Shown here: positions 56,967 to 64,000 of the stretch, piece by piece
Layout of the letters: every line of letters begins with the position of its first letter
How positions within the stretch are numbered: position 1 is the stretch's first letter
NCBI RefSeq assembly: GCF_030490285.1
Contig: NZ_CP129884.1
Span: forward strand, 744,001 to 808,000
Origin: Methylomonas montana
GTDB lineage: Bacteria; Pseudomonadota; Gammaproteobacteria; Methylococcales; Methylomonadaceae
Direction: 5' to 3'
DNA length: 64,000 nt
Program-made: the position numbers and the translations under genes
Notes under the pieces: generated by a model
What the model was told of the DNA's origin: nothing
What the model saw: the letters and a program-made list of their open reading frames with translations, nothing else
Databases searched by the model: none

Positions 56967-58322
56967 ATGGCGCAAAAACTTTATATACAGACTAACGGTT
57001 GTCAAATGAACGAGTACGATTCCGACAAGATGCGGGACGTACTGATGGCATCGCACGGCATGGAGTTGACGGACATTCCGGAACACGCCGATGTGTTATT
57101 GCTGAACACTTGTTCGATTCGTGAAAAAGCCCAGGAAAAAGTGTTTTCCGCGGTCGGGCGCTGGAAAAAAATCAAGGACAAACGCCCCGAAGTGATCATC
57201 GGTGTCGGCGGCTGCGTAGCCAGTCAGGAAGGCGCGGCGCTACAAAAGCGCGCGCCGTATGTCGACATCGTCTTCGGTCCGCAAACCCTGCATCGCTTGC
57301 CGGAACTGTTGAACCAGGCGCGCAGCGGCAGTAAGCATGTGGTGGATATTTCCTTTCCGGAAATCGAAAAATTCGACAACTTGCCCGAACCGCGTGCCGA
57401 AGGTCCGAAGGCCTATGTATCGGTGATGGAAGGCTGCAGCAAATACTGTACTTACTGCGTGGTGCCCTACACCCGCGGCGAAGAAGTCAGTCGGCCGCTG
57501 AACGACGTCATCGCCGAGATCGAAACCTTGGCCAAACAGGGCGTGCGCGAGATCAACCTGTTAGGCCAGAACGTCAACGCTTATCGCGGGGCGATGGAAG
57601 ACGGCGACAGCGCCAGTTTCGCGCTATTGCTGCATTTTGTCGCCGCTGTCGATGGTATCGACCGGATTCGCTTCACCACCTCGCATCCATTGGAATTTAG
57701 CGACGACATCATTGAAGCCTTTGCCGAGATTCCGCAGTTGGTCAATCATCTGCATTTGCCGGTGCAAAGCGGCAGTAATCGGATTTTGGCCGAGATGAAA
57801 CGCGGCCACGTCCGCGAGGATTATCTGGAGATCATGCGCAAAATCAAAGCCGTGCGGCCTGGCATTAGCTTGTCGTCGGATTTCATCGTCGGTTTCCCCG
57901 GCGAAACCGAGCAGGATTTCGAAGATACCATGGCGCTGATCGAGGAAGTCGGTTACGACTTTTCCTATAGCTTTATCTTTAGCGCCAGACCGGGTACGCC
58001 CGCGGCTAACTTTGCCGACGATGTCAGTATGGCAATCAAGGAACAGCGTTTGCAGCGGCTAAAAGGACGTTTGAACGAGATGTTCATGGCCATTTCCGAG
58101 TCCATGATCGGCAGCGTGCAAAGCGTCTTGGTGGAAGGTATTTCCAAGAAAAATCCGTTGCATCTGACCGGGCGTACCGAGAATAACCGAGTGGTTAATT
58201 TCGCCGCGCACCCGCGTTTGATCGGGCAATTCGTCGATGTGCTGATCATGGAAGCCTTGCCTAACTCGCTACGGGGTCGCCTTGTAGAATCGTCCATCGA
58301 AAAAATTACCCAGACCGCCTAG
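56967..58322 (+). CDS. miaB: tRNA-2-methylthio-N6-dimethylallyladenosine synthase
   Basis: MiaB adds a methylthio group to position 37 of tRNAs. The 451-residue protein has the N-terminal UPF0004 domain ([15 protein letters not shown]), a radical SAM centre ([18 protein letters not shown]) and a C-terminal TRAM domain. I use the ATG at 56967; the frame is open further upstream through the terminator. phoH follows directly. Confidence 0.96.
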   Translation: MAQKLYIQTNGCQMNEYDSDKMRDVLMASHGMELTDIPEHADVLLLNTCSIREKAQEKVFSAVGRWKKIKDKRPEVIIGVGGCVASQEGAALQKRAPYVDIVFGPQTLHRLPELLNQARSGSKHVVDISFPEIEKFDNLPEPRAEGPKAYVSVMEGCSKYCTYCVVPYTRGEEVSRPLNDVIAEIETLAKQGVREINLLGQNVNAYRGAMEDGDSASFALLLHFVAAVDGIDRIRFTTSHPLEFSDDIIEAFAEIPQLVNHLHLPVQSGSNRILAEMKRGHVREDYLEIMRKIKAVRPGISLSSDFIVGFPGETEQDFEDTMALIEEVGYDFSYSFIFSARPGTPAANFADDVSMAIKEQRLQRLKGRLNEMFMAISESMIGSVQSVLVEGISKKNPLHLTGRTENNRVVNFAAHPRLIGQFVDVLIMEALPNSLRGRLVESSIEKITQTA

Positions 58323-59311
58323 TGTTAACTGCCAGCCATTTTTCTCAAGAAATCACCTTGTTACCTGCCGATGCGCAACGCTTGTCCAACTTTTGCGGAC
58401 AATTGGATGCGCATATCCGTCAGATCGAACAACGCTTGCATGTCGAGATCGCCAATCGCAGCAATCATTTCAAAGTCACCGGCGTCGACGGCGCGGTCAA
58501 GGCGGCGTGTGCGGTGATCCAGAAGCTATTCGAGCTGACCGAGCGCGAGGAAATTACCCCGGAGCAAGTGCATCTGAGTTTGCAGGATGCCAGCATCGAC
58601 CAATTGATGCAGGAAACGCCGCCGGTCAGGGTTGAACAAGTGGCGATAAAAACCAAGCGCGGCGTAATCAAGGGCCGCGGCCATAATCAACAGGATTATC
58701 TGCGCAAAATCCTGTCGCACGACATCAATTTCGGCGTCGGTCCGGCTGGCACCGGCAAGACTTATCTGGCGGTGGCCTGCGCGGTCGAGGCGCTGCAAAA
58801 CGAAACGGTGCGGCGGATTGTGCTGGTGCGGCCGGCGGTGGAAGCCGGCGAGAAGCTGGGATTTTTGCCGGGCGACATGGCGCAGAAAGTCGATCCTTAT
58901 CTGCGGCCGTTGTACGACGCCTTGTATGACATGCTCGGTTTCGAGCGGGTGGAAAAGCTACTGGAAAAGAACGTCATCGAAGTGGCTCCGTTAGCGTTCA
59001 TGCGTGGTCGGACCTTGAACGACTCTTTCATTATTCTCGACGAAGCGCAAAACACCACTACCGAGCAGATCAAGATGTTTTTGACACGGGTCGGTTTCGG
59101 TTCGACGGCGGTGATTACCGGTGACGTCACCCAAATCGATTTGCCCAACGAAAAAATGTCTGGCCTAAAACATGTTTTGAAAGTGTTGAAGGATGTCGAA
59201 GGTATCAGCTTCACATTTTTCGGCGTACGCGATGTGGTTAGACACCCCCTGGTGCAGCGGATAGTCGCGGCTTACGAGCAGTACGAGCAAGAGCAAAGCC
59301 CCGCCTCCTAA
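58322..59311 (+). CDS. phoH: PhoH-like ATPase
   Basis: The 329-residue protein has an N-terminal KH-like region and a P-loop ATPase with GPAGTGKTYLA, VRPAVEAGEKLGFLPGD, FIILDEAQNTT and GDVTQIDLP. The GTG start at 58322 overlaps the last base of the miaB stop, suggesting coupling. The miaB-phoH-ybeY-corC order is typical of gammaproteobacteria and points to RNA metabolism. Confidence 0.94.
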   Translation: MLTASHFSQEITLLPADAQRLSNFCGQLDAHIRQIEQRLHVEIANRSNHFKVTGVDGAVKAACAVIQKLFELTEREEITPEQVHLSLQDASIDQLMQETPPVRVEQVAIKTKRGVIKGRGHNQQDYLRKILSHDINFGVGPAGTGKTYLAVACAVEALQNETVRRIVLVRPAVEAGEKLGFLPGDMAQKVDPYLRPLYDALYDMLGFERVEKLLEKNVIEVAPLAFMRGRTLNDSFIILDEAQNTTTEQIKMFLTRVGFGSTAVITGDVTQIDLPNEKMSGLKHVLKVLKDVEGISFTFFGVRDVVRHPLVQRIVAAYEQYEQEQSPAS

Positions 59312-59314
59312 GTC

Positions 59315-59782
59315 ATGAATTATATCGATTTACAAATCGCCACTTCGGCGGTGCATCCCGAGCCCGAGCAGTTTCAACGCTGGGTGAATGCGGCTTTGGA
59401 GTCTTTCGAGAATAATGACGAGGATAGCGAGATCGTGATTCGTTTGGTCGACGCTGCGGAAAGCGCCGAGCTGAATCAGCAATATCGCCATAAGAACGGT
59501 CCCACCAATATTTTGAGTTTTCCGTTTGAAGTACCGGACGGCATGGAAATGGATTTGCTGGGGGATCTGGTGATTTGCGCGCCGCTGATCGCCCTGGAAG
59601 CCGAGCAACAAAATAAATTAGCCGAGCATCACTGGGCGCATATCACTGTACACGGCGTACTGCATTTGTTAGGGTATGACCATGTCGAGGAACAGGATGC
59701 CGAAGAAATGGAAGCGCTAGAGATAGAAGTTTTAAGTAGATTAGACATAGCCAACCCTTATATGGAGGATAATAAGCAATGA
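59315..59782 (+). CDS. ybeY: Endoribonuclease YbeY
   Basis: YbeY takes part in 16S rRNA 3' processing and ribosome quality control. The 155-residue protein has the zinc motif [11 protein letters not shown] and TNILSFPFE. It overlaps corC by four bases. Confidence 0.95.
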   Translation: MNYIDLQIATSAVHPEPEQFQRWVNAALESFENNDEDSEIVIRLVDAAESAELNQQYRHKNGPTNILSFPFEVPDGMEMDLLGDLVICAPLIALEAEQQNKLAEHHWAHITVHGVLHLLGYDHVEEQDAEEMEALEIEVLSRLDIANPYMEDNKQ

Positions 59783-60615
59783 GCGATGGTAACCCCCCGA
59801 GTAGTCAGCCCCATAAGAGTTTGATCGAACGCATCGGTCATTTTCTGAGTGGGGAACCGCAAGATCAGGAAGACTTGCTGGAGATATTGAGAGAGTCGCA
59901 AGAAAAACATCTGCTGGATTCCGATGCGCTGTCCATGATGGAGGGCGTGATGCATGTGGCGGAAATGCGGGTTCGCGACATCATGATTCCGCGTTCGCAA
60001 ATGGTGGTGGTGCCTAGAGACGCGGAGCTGGAAACCATCTTCCCGCTGGTCGTCGAATTTGCCCATTCCCGTTTTCCTGTCATCGAAGAAGATCGCAGTA
60101 AAGTCGTCGGCGTGTTACTCGCCAAAGACTTACTGGCCCACGCGTTGCGCGATAAAACCCTGAAAGTGGAAGATGTGATGCGGCCGGTCAACGTGGTACC
60201 GGAAAGCAAGCGTTTAAACGTGTTGCTAAAAGAGTTCCGCACCGAACGTAATCACATGGCCATCGTCGTCGACGAATATGGCAATGCCGCGGGATTGGTC
60301 ACCATCGAAGACGTGCTGGAGCAAATCGTCGGTAAGATCGAAGACGAGCATGACGACGACGAAGTACAGGAGTTTATTTCGCAACGTGGCGAAAAAGAAT
60401 TTATTGTCAGTGCGTTGACGCCCATCGAAGAGTTCAACGACTATTTTTCCGCCGATCTGGAAGACGACGAGTACGATACCCTGGGCGGACTGATCGTGCA
60501 GCGTTTGGAACATTTTCCGAAGAAAGGCGAAAAAGTCGAGCTGGACGATTTTTGTTTCGAGGTTTTGCGCGCCGATAATCGGCGGGTGCATCTGTTGAAG
60601 TTGAAAATCAGATAA
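59779..60615 (+). CDS. corC: CorC/YbeX CBS-domain protein
   Basis: The 278-residue soluble protein has two CBS domains (about 60-190; [11 protein letters not shown] and [12 protein letters not shown]) and a CorC_HlyC domain ([17 protein letters not shown]). It is linked to magnesium/cobalt efflux or ribosome-associated functions. It ends the miaB-phoH-ybeY cluster, and the next gene converges on it. Confidence 0.94.
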   Translation: MSDGNPPSSQPHKSLIERIGHFLSGEPQDQEDLLEILRESQEKHLLDSDALSMMEGVMHVAEMRVRDIMIPRSQMVVVPRDAELETIFPLVVEFAHSRFPVIEEDRSKVVGVLLAKDLLAHALRDKTLKVEDVMRPVNVVPESKRLNVLLKEFRTERNHMAIVVDEYGNAAGLVTIEDVLEQIVGKIEDEHDDDEVQEFISQRGEKEFIVSALTPIEEFNDYFSADLEDDEYDTLGGLIVQRLEHFPKKGEKVELDDFCFEVLRADNRRVHLLKLKIR

Positions 60616-60618
60616 GGC

Positions 60619-61404
60619 TCAATCAGCCAGATCGACCTTGATCAAAATCCGCAAATCGTTTTGGCGGGTACTGTGATTGATACCGCCGAATCCCTGGCTA
60701 TCGGAACGCTCGTTGTCGGCATTGCCGGCAATTTCCACCCACTCACCCAGATTGGCTCGCAAAGACGTGTGCGCGGACTGGGTTTCGATCCGACCGTTTT
60801 GCTGGAAGCGATCCGACCAAGGTTCGATATCGATAGTGACTTGTTGACCGGTTAAGCGGGGCGTGACGGCAAAGCCCGTGCTCGCTTCTATCATCTGGGT
60901 GTTGCTGATCACCGCGTTGCCATAGCCGGAACCGTAGACACTGTAATTCTGTATAGGCCGTACCTCGCCGGTTTGAATGTGGGCCGGTTGACCTTCCAAT
61001 GTCCGCAACTGCTGATGCTGTTGCCGGTTTTGCAAATCCTCGGTACTGCCGACCATGCCGCGCATGTTGATGGCATGGCGAGAGGCGGCAAGCGCCGCTT
61101 CCGCATTCAACTCGGCGGCGGTTTTGCTGCTGGTTTGCAGTACGCTGATCAATAAATTGCTGAGTCGGGTATCGAGCTTTTGGATTAGCGCCCGAATCTC
61201 GCCGAGTTTGGCAGGACTGGTCTTGATGATTAGGCTGGAGCCGTTGTCGATTACCCGGTCTTCGGCATCCAGCAAAGGTGCCAGCAAAGCCTGTAATTCC
61301 GTGGCCGGGCGGTTGGCGAGGGGGATGACTTCCATCACCGCCTCGTCGGCAACCGCAATGCCGTGCCAAACCATCAGACCGGCTAGCCAGGCTTTAAATT
61401 TCAT
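60619..61404 (-). CDS. Secretin N-domain-like periplasmic protein
   Basis: From ATG 61404 the 261-residue protein has a signal peptide (AWLAGLMVWHGIAVA), an N-domain-like segment (EVIPLANRPATELQALLAPLLD followed by VIDNGSSLIIKTSPAKLGEIRALIQKLD), and a C-terminal beta part with VTPRLTGQQVTIDIEPW and LGEWVEIAG. The first part matches secretin N1-type domains of type II/IV systems. The usual secretin pore domain is absent or very divergent. Its start lies inside the 3' end of glgA. Confidence 0.75.
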   Translation of the reverse strand: MKFKAWLAGLMVWHGIAVADEAVMEVIPLANRPATELQALLAPLLDAEDRVIDNGSSLIIKTSPAKLGEIRALIQKLDTRLSNLLISVLQTSSKTAAELNAEAALAASRHAINMRGMVGSTEDLQNRQQHQQLRTLEGQPAHIQTGEVRPIQNYSVYGSGYGNAVISNTQMIEASTGFAVTPRLTGQQVTIDIEPWSDRFQQNGRIETQSAHTSLRANLGEWVEIAGNADNERSDSQGFGGINHSTRQNDLRILIKVDLAD

Positions 61405-62827
61405 TGTAAAGCGCCAGATACTGATTGGCGCTGTTTTGCCAGGAAAAATCCTTGACCATTGCATTACGTTGAATCTGCCGCCAGACGGGTTGGTTGTGGA
61501 ACAGCACCAAGCTGCGTTTGATGGCTTCAATTAGCGCCGCTGCCGAGGTGTCGTTGAAGGCGATGCCGCTGGCGGTGCCGTTGGCGATGCTTTCCGGCAA
61601 GGCATCGACGACCGTGTCCGCCAAACCGCCGGTTTTTCTGACGATGGGCAGCGTGCCGTAGCGTTGGCTGTACATCTGGTTCAAACCGCAGGGTTCGAAG
61701 CGCGATGGCATCAGAAATATATCGGCGCCGGCTTCGATCTGATGCGCTAAACGCTCGTCGTAACCGATGGTGATAGCCATTTTTTCAGGATACAGGCGGG
61801 CAAATTCTTGCAGCCGGTATTCGATGCTCTTGTCGCCGCTGCCTAACAGCGCGAATTGTAATGGCAGCGTGGTCATTTCTTGCAGACAACTCAGTACCAA
61901 GTCGATGCCTTTTTGTTCGACCAGTCGGCCTATCAGGCCGAACAATGGTAATTCCGAATCTACCGGCAAGCCCAATTGCTGTTGCAATGCAGCTTTGTTG
62001 ACTTTCTTGTCTTTCAAGGTTTTGACGCTGTAAGTATGGGTGATATACGCGTCGCTAGTCGGATCCCACACAGATGTGTCTATGCCGTTGATGATGCCTC
62101 GCAGATGTTCTTGCTTATGCGCCAACAGCCCTTCCAAACCATAACCGAATTCCGGTGTCTGGATTTCCTGGGCATAGGTGGGGCTCACGGTGGTGATCCG
62201 GTCGGCGTAACTCAGGCCGCCTTTGATGAAAGACAGCATGCCGTGGAATTCCAGACCGTCCGGATGCAGCAATTGTCCGGGCAAGTTCAGTTGTGAATAG
62301 GTATTGCCGGGGAATAGGCCTTGATAGGCCATGTTATGAATCGTAAAAATGGTTGCCGGCGGATGTGATTCCAGGGACAGCAAGGCCGGTACCAAGCCGG
62401 TTTGCCAGTCGTTGCAGTGCACGATGTCGGCATGCCAATCCAGATAGGCGCGATTCATCGCCACTTCCACGATGATCCGGCAGAACAGCGCGAAGCGTTC
62501 GCCGATATTCGCCCAGGGCCGGCCGGCTTCATCGAGATAGGGGTTGCCGGGAAAATTGAAGAATGGCGGATAATCGACCAGCCAGACAATGACATTGTTG
62601 CCGGGCAAGCGGGTTTCCAGCAGGTTGACATCGCAATTGTTGACCCGAACCGTACAGAGGTAGCGGCCGGGCTCGCAATTTTTGATGGCCTGGTAATTGG
62701 GCATGATGATGCGCACGTCCTGGCCTAGTTCAGCAAGGGCTGGTGGCAGGCTGCCGGCGACATCGGCTAAACCGCCGGTCTTGATTAAAGGGTGGGTTTC
62801 GCTGCTCGCGAACAGAATTTTTTTCAT
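61394..62827 (-). CDS. glgA: Glycogen synthase
   Basis: GlgA adds glucose from ADP-glucose to glycogen. The 477-residue GT5 protein has FASSETHPLIKTGGLADVAGSLP at the start (KTGGL binds ADP-glucose), HCNDWQTGLVPALL, LIGRLVEQKGIDL, and MPSRFEPCGLNQMYSQRYGTLPIV. I use ATG 62827. It lies 11 nt downstream of glgB. Confidence 0.95.
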   Translation of the reverse strand: MKKILFASSETHPLIKTGGLADVAGSLPPALAELGQDVRIIMPNYQAIKNCEPGRYLCTVRVNNCDVNLLETRLPGNNVIVWLVDYPPFFNFPGNPYLDEAGRPWANIGERFALFCRIIVEVAMNRAYLDWHADIVHCNDWQTGLVPALLSLESHPPATIFTIHNMAYQGLFPGNTYSQLNLPGQLLHPDGLEFHGMLSFIKGGLSYADRITTVSPTYAQEIQTPEFGYGLEGLLAHKQEHLRGIINGIDTSVWDPTSDAYITHTYSVKTLKDKKVNKAALQQQLGLPVDSELPLFGLIGRLVEQKGIDLVLSCLQEMTTLPLQFALLGSGDKSIEYRLQEFARLYPEKMAITIGYDERLAHQIEAGADIFLMPSRFEPCGLNQMYSQRYGTLPIVRKTGGLADTVVDALPESIANGTASGIAFNDTSAAALIEAIKRSLVLFHNQPVWRQIQRNAMVKDFSWQNSANQYLALYNEI

Positions 62828-62838
62828 AACGGTTAAAA

Positions 62839-64000
62839 CTACATTCTCAGAATAATGCCGGCCAAGGGCGGCAAGGTAACGGAAATGGAGTGGTCCTGAT
62901 TCATCCACGGTTGCGGTTCGGAATGCACGGCGCCGTTGCCGGCATTGCTGCCGTCGTAATATTGGGAATCGGAGTTGAAGATTTCGTGGTAGATGCCCGG
63001 ATTGGGCACGCCAATTCGGTATTGCTCGCGCGGTACCGGCGTGAAGTTCAGAATGACGATCAAGTCTTCATGCGCGGATTTGCGTCGATAGCTAATGATG
63101 GATTGCTGATAATCGTGGCAATCGATCCATTCAAAGCCCTGGTGCTCGAAATCGTAGCGGTGTAATGCCGGATGGTCGGCGTAGAGTTTGTTCAGGTCCT
63201 TGACCAGGGTTTGTAGGCCTTTGTGATGCGCATAGTCCAATACATACCAATCCAGCGTGCGGTTACAACTCCACTCGGTGCCTTGTCCGAATTCGCAGCC
63301 CATGAACAATAGCTTTTTACCGGGGTAGGTAAACATCATGGTGTACAGCAAACGCAAATTGGCGAAACGCTGCCATTCGTCACCGGGCATTTTATTCAGC
63401 ATGGAGCCTTTGCCGTGCACAACCTCGTCGTGCGAAAACGGCAGCACAAAGTTTTCGGTAAAGGCGTACAGCAAACCAAAGGTCAGTTCATCATGATGAT
63501 AGGAGCGATGGATCGGCTGTTCCTGCATATAGTGCAGAATGTCGTGCATCCAACCCATGTTCCATTTCATCGAGAAGCCCAAGCCGCCGGTCCAGGTGGG
63601 GCGGGTGACTTGCGGCCAGGAAGTCGATTCCTCGGCCATGATGACCGTGCCGGGATGCTGTTCATGGGTGACGGTATTCATGTGGCGCAGGAAGTCTATC
63701 GCTTCCAGATTTTCGTTGCCGCCATACATATTAGGAATCCAGTCGTTGGCATCGCGCGAGTAATCCAAATACAGCATCGACGCCACCGCATCGACGCGCA
63801 GGCCGTCCAGGTGAAATTCCTCCAGCCAGAAGAAGGCGCTGGATAGCAGGAAGTTTTTGACTTCGTTGCGGCTGTAGTTGTAAATCAATGTACCCCAGTC
63901 GCGGTGTTCGCCCTTGCGCGGATCTTCGTGCTCGTACAGCGGTGTGCCATCGAAGCGGCCCAGCGCGAAGCTATCCTTGGGAAAGTGGGCGGGCACCCAG
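62839..64000 (-). CDS. glgB: 1,4-alpha-glucan branching enzyme, C-terminal part (5' end outside window)
   Basis: GlgB makes the alpha-1,6 branches of glycogen. The frame is open to the window edge and about 386 residues are visible. They include [19 protein letters not shown] with the catalytic nucleophile Asp, MAEEST with the acid/base Glu, [14 protein letters not shown] with the transition-state His-Asp, and the C-terminal beta domain (ISYRRKS...[10 protein letters not shown]). It forms a glg operon with glgA. Confidence 0.95.
   Translation of the reverse strand, partial: WVPAHFPKDSFALGRFDGTPLYEHEDPRKGEHRDWGTLIYNYSRNEVKNFLLSSAFFWLEEFHLDGLRVDAVASMLYLDYSRDANDWIPNMYGGNENLEAIDFLRHMNTVTHEQHPGTVIMAEESTSWPQVTRPTWTGGLGFSMKWNMGWMHDILHYMQEQPIHRSYHHDELTFGLLYAFTENFVLPFSHDEVVHGKGSMLNKMPGDEWQRFANLRLLYTMMFTYPGKKLLFMGCEFGQGTEWSCNRTLDWYVLDYAHHKGLQTLVKDLNKLYADHPALHRYDFEHQGFEWIDCHDYQQSIISYRRKSAHEDLIVILNFTPVPREQYRIGVPNPGIYHEIFNSDSQYYDGSNAGNGAVHSEPQPWMNQDHSISVTLPPLAGIILRM

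Overview
This window looks like a chromosome segment of a diazotrophic gammaproteobacterium, most plausibly a methanotroph of the Methylococcales (Methylomonas-like). That placement is inference. It rests on the nifV-cysE-nifW-nifZ-nifM-clpX-flavodoxin order (also seen in Azotobacter), gammaproteobacterial housekeeping blocks (ruvCAB, ybgC-tolQRAB-pal-cpoB, queE-queC, miaB-phoH-ybeY-corC) and a proteobacterial tmRNA tag. There is no rRNA or tRNA gene; the only recognised stable RNA is tmRNA.

Region 1 (1-11100) is a nitrogenase accessory and molybdenum region. The tail of nifV is followed by a tight co-directional run: a 55-aa small protein, cysE, a helical-repeat protein, a 41-aa membrane peptide, nifW, nifZ, nifM, a nif-type clpX, a monothiol glutaredoxin fused to an IbaG/BolA domain, flavodoxin and an RseC-like protein. 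modB and modC follow without modA. A small coiled protein and a SIR2-like protein are on the opposite strand. These genes would supply homocitrate, cysteine, NifH maturation, Fe-S handling, electrons and molybdate.

Region 2 (11460-26500) is mixed housekeeping: a lipoprotein, YajQ, a thioredoxin-fold protein, a HerA-like ATPase, a VOC protein with a WYL regulator, a hexose phosphomutase, sulfate activation genes cysD and cysN split by an unrelated secreted-protein gene, a TPR-less GT41 glycosyltransferase, trxC, an M48 protease and cbpA/cbpM.

Region 3 (26537-42349) starts at ssrA (tmRNA), a common integration hotspot. An accessory, defence-type island follows: a HepT/MntA toxin-antitoxin pair, a type I restriction system hsdM-hsdS-[hipB-hipA]-hsdR with a toxin-antitoxin cassette inserted between hsdS and hsdR, a secreted protein, and a 1714-residue protein joining a DEDD exonuclease-like domain, a RecQ helicase and a UvrD-type helicase. 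No integrase or clear far-end attachment repeat was found. The large fusion is the most striking element of the window.

Region 4 (42375-64000) returns to core genes: a TlpA-like protein, serA-serB, yebC-ruvC-ruvA-ruvB, the Tol-Pal operon, queE-queC, a chemotaxis-receptor-like fragment beside a diiron oxygen-sensor-type MBL protein, miaB-phoH-ybeY-corC, and on the minus strand a secretin-like protein downstream of glgA and a truncated glgB.
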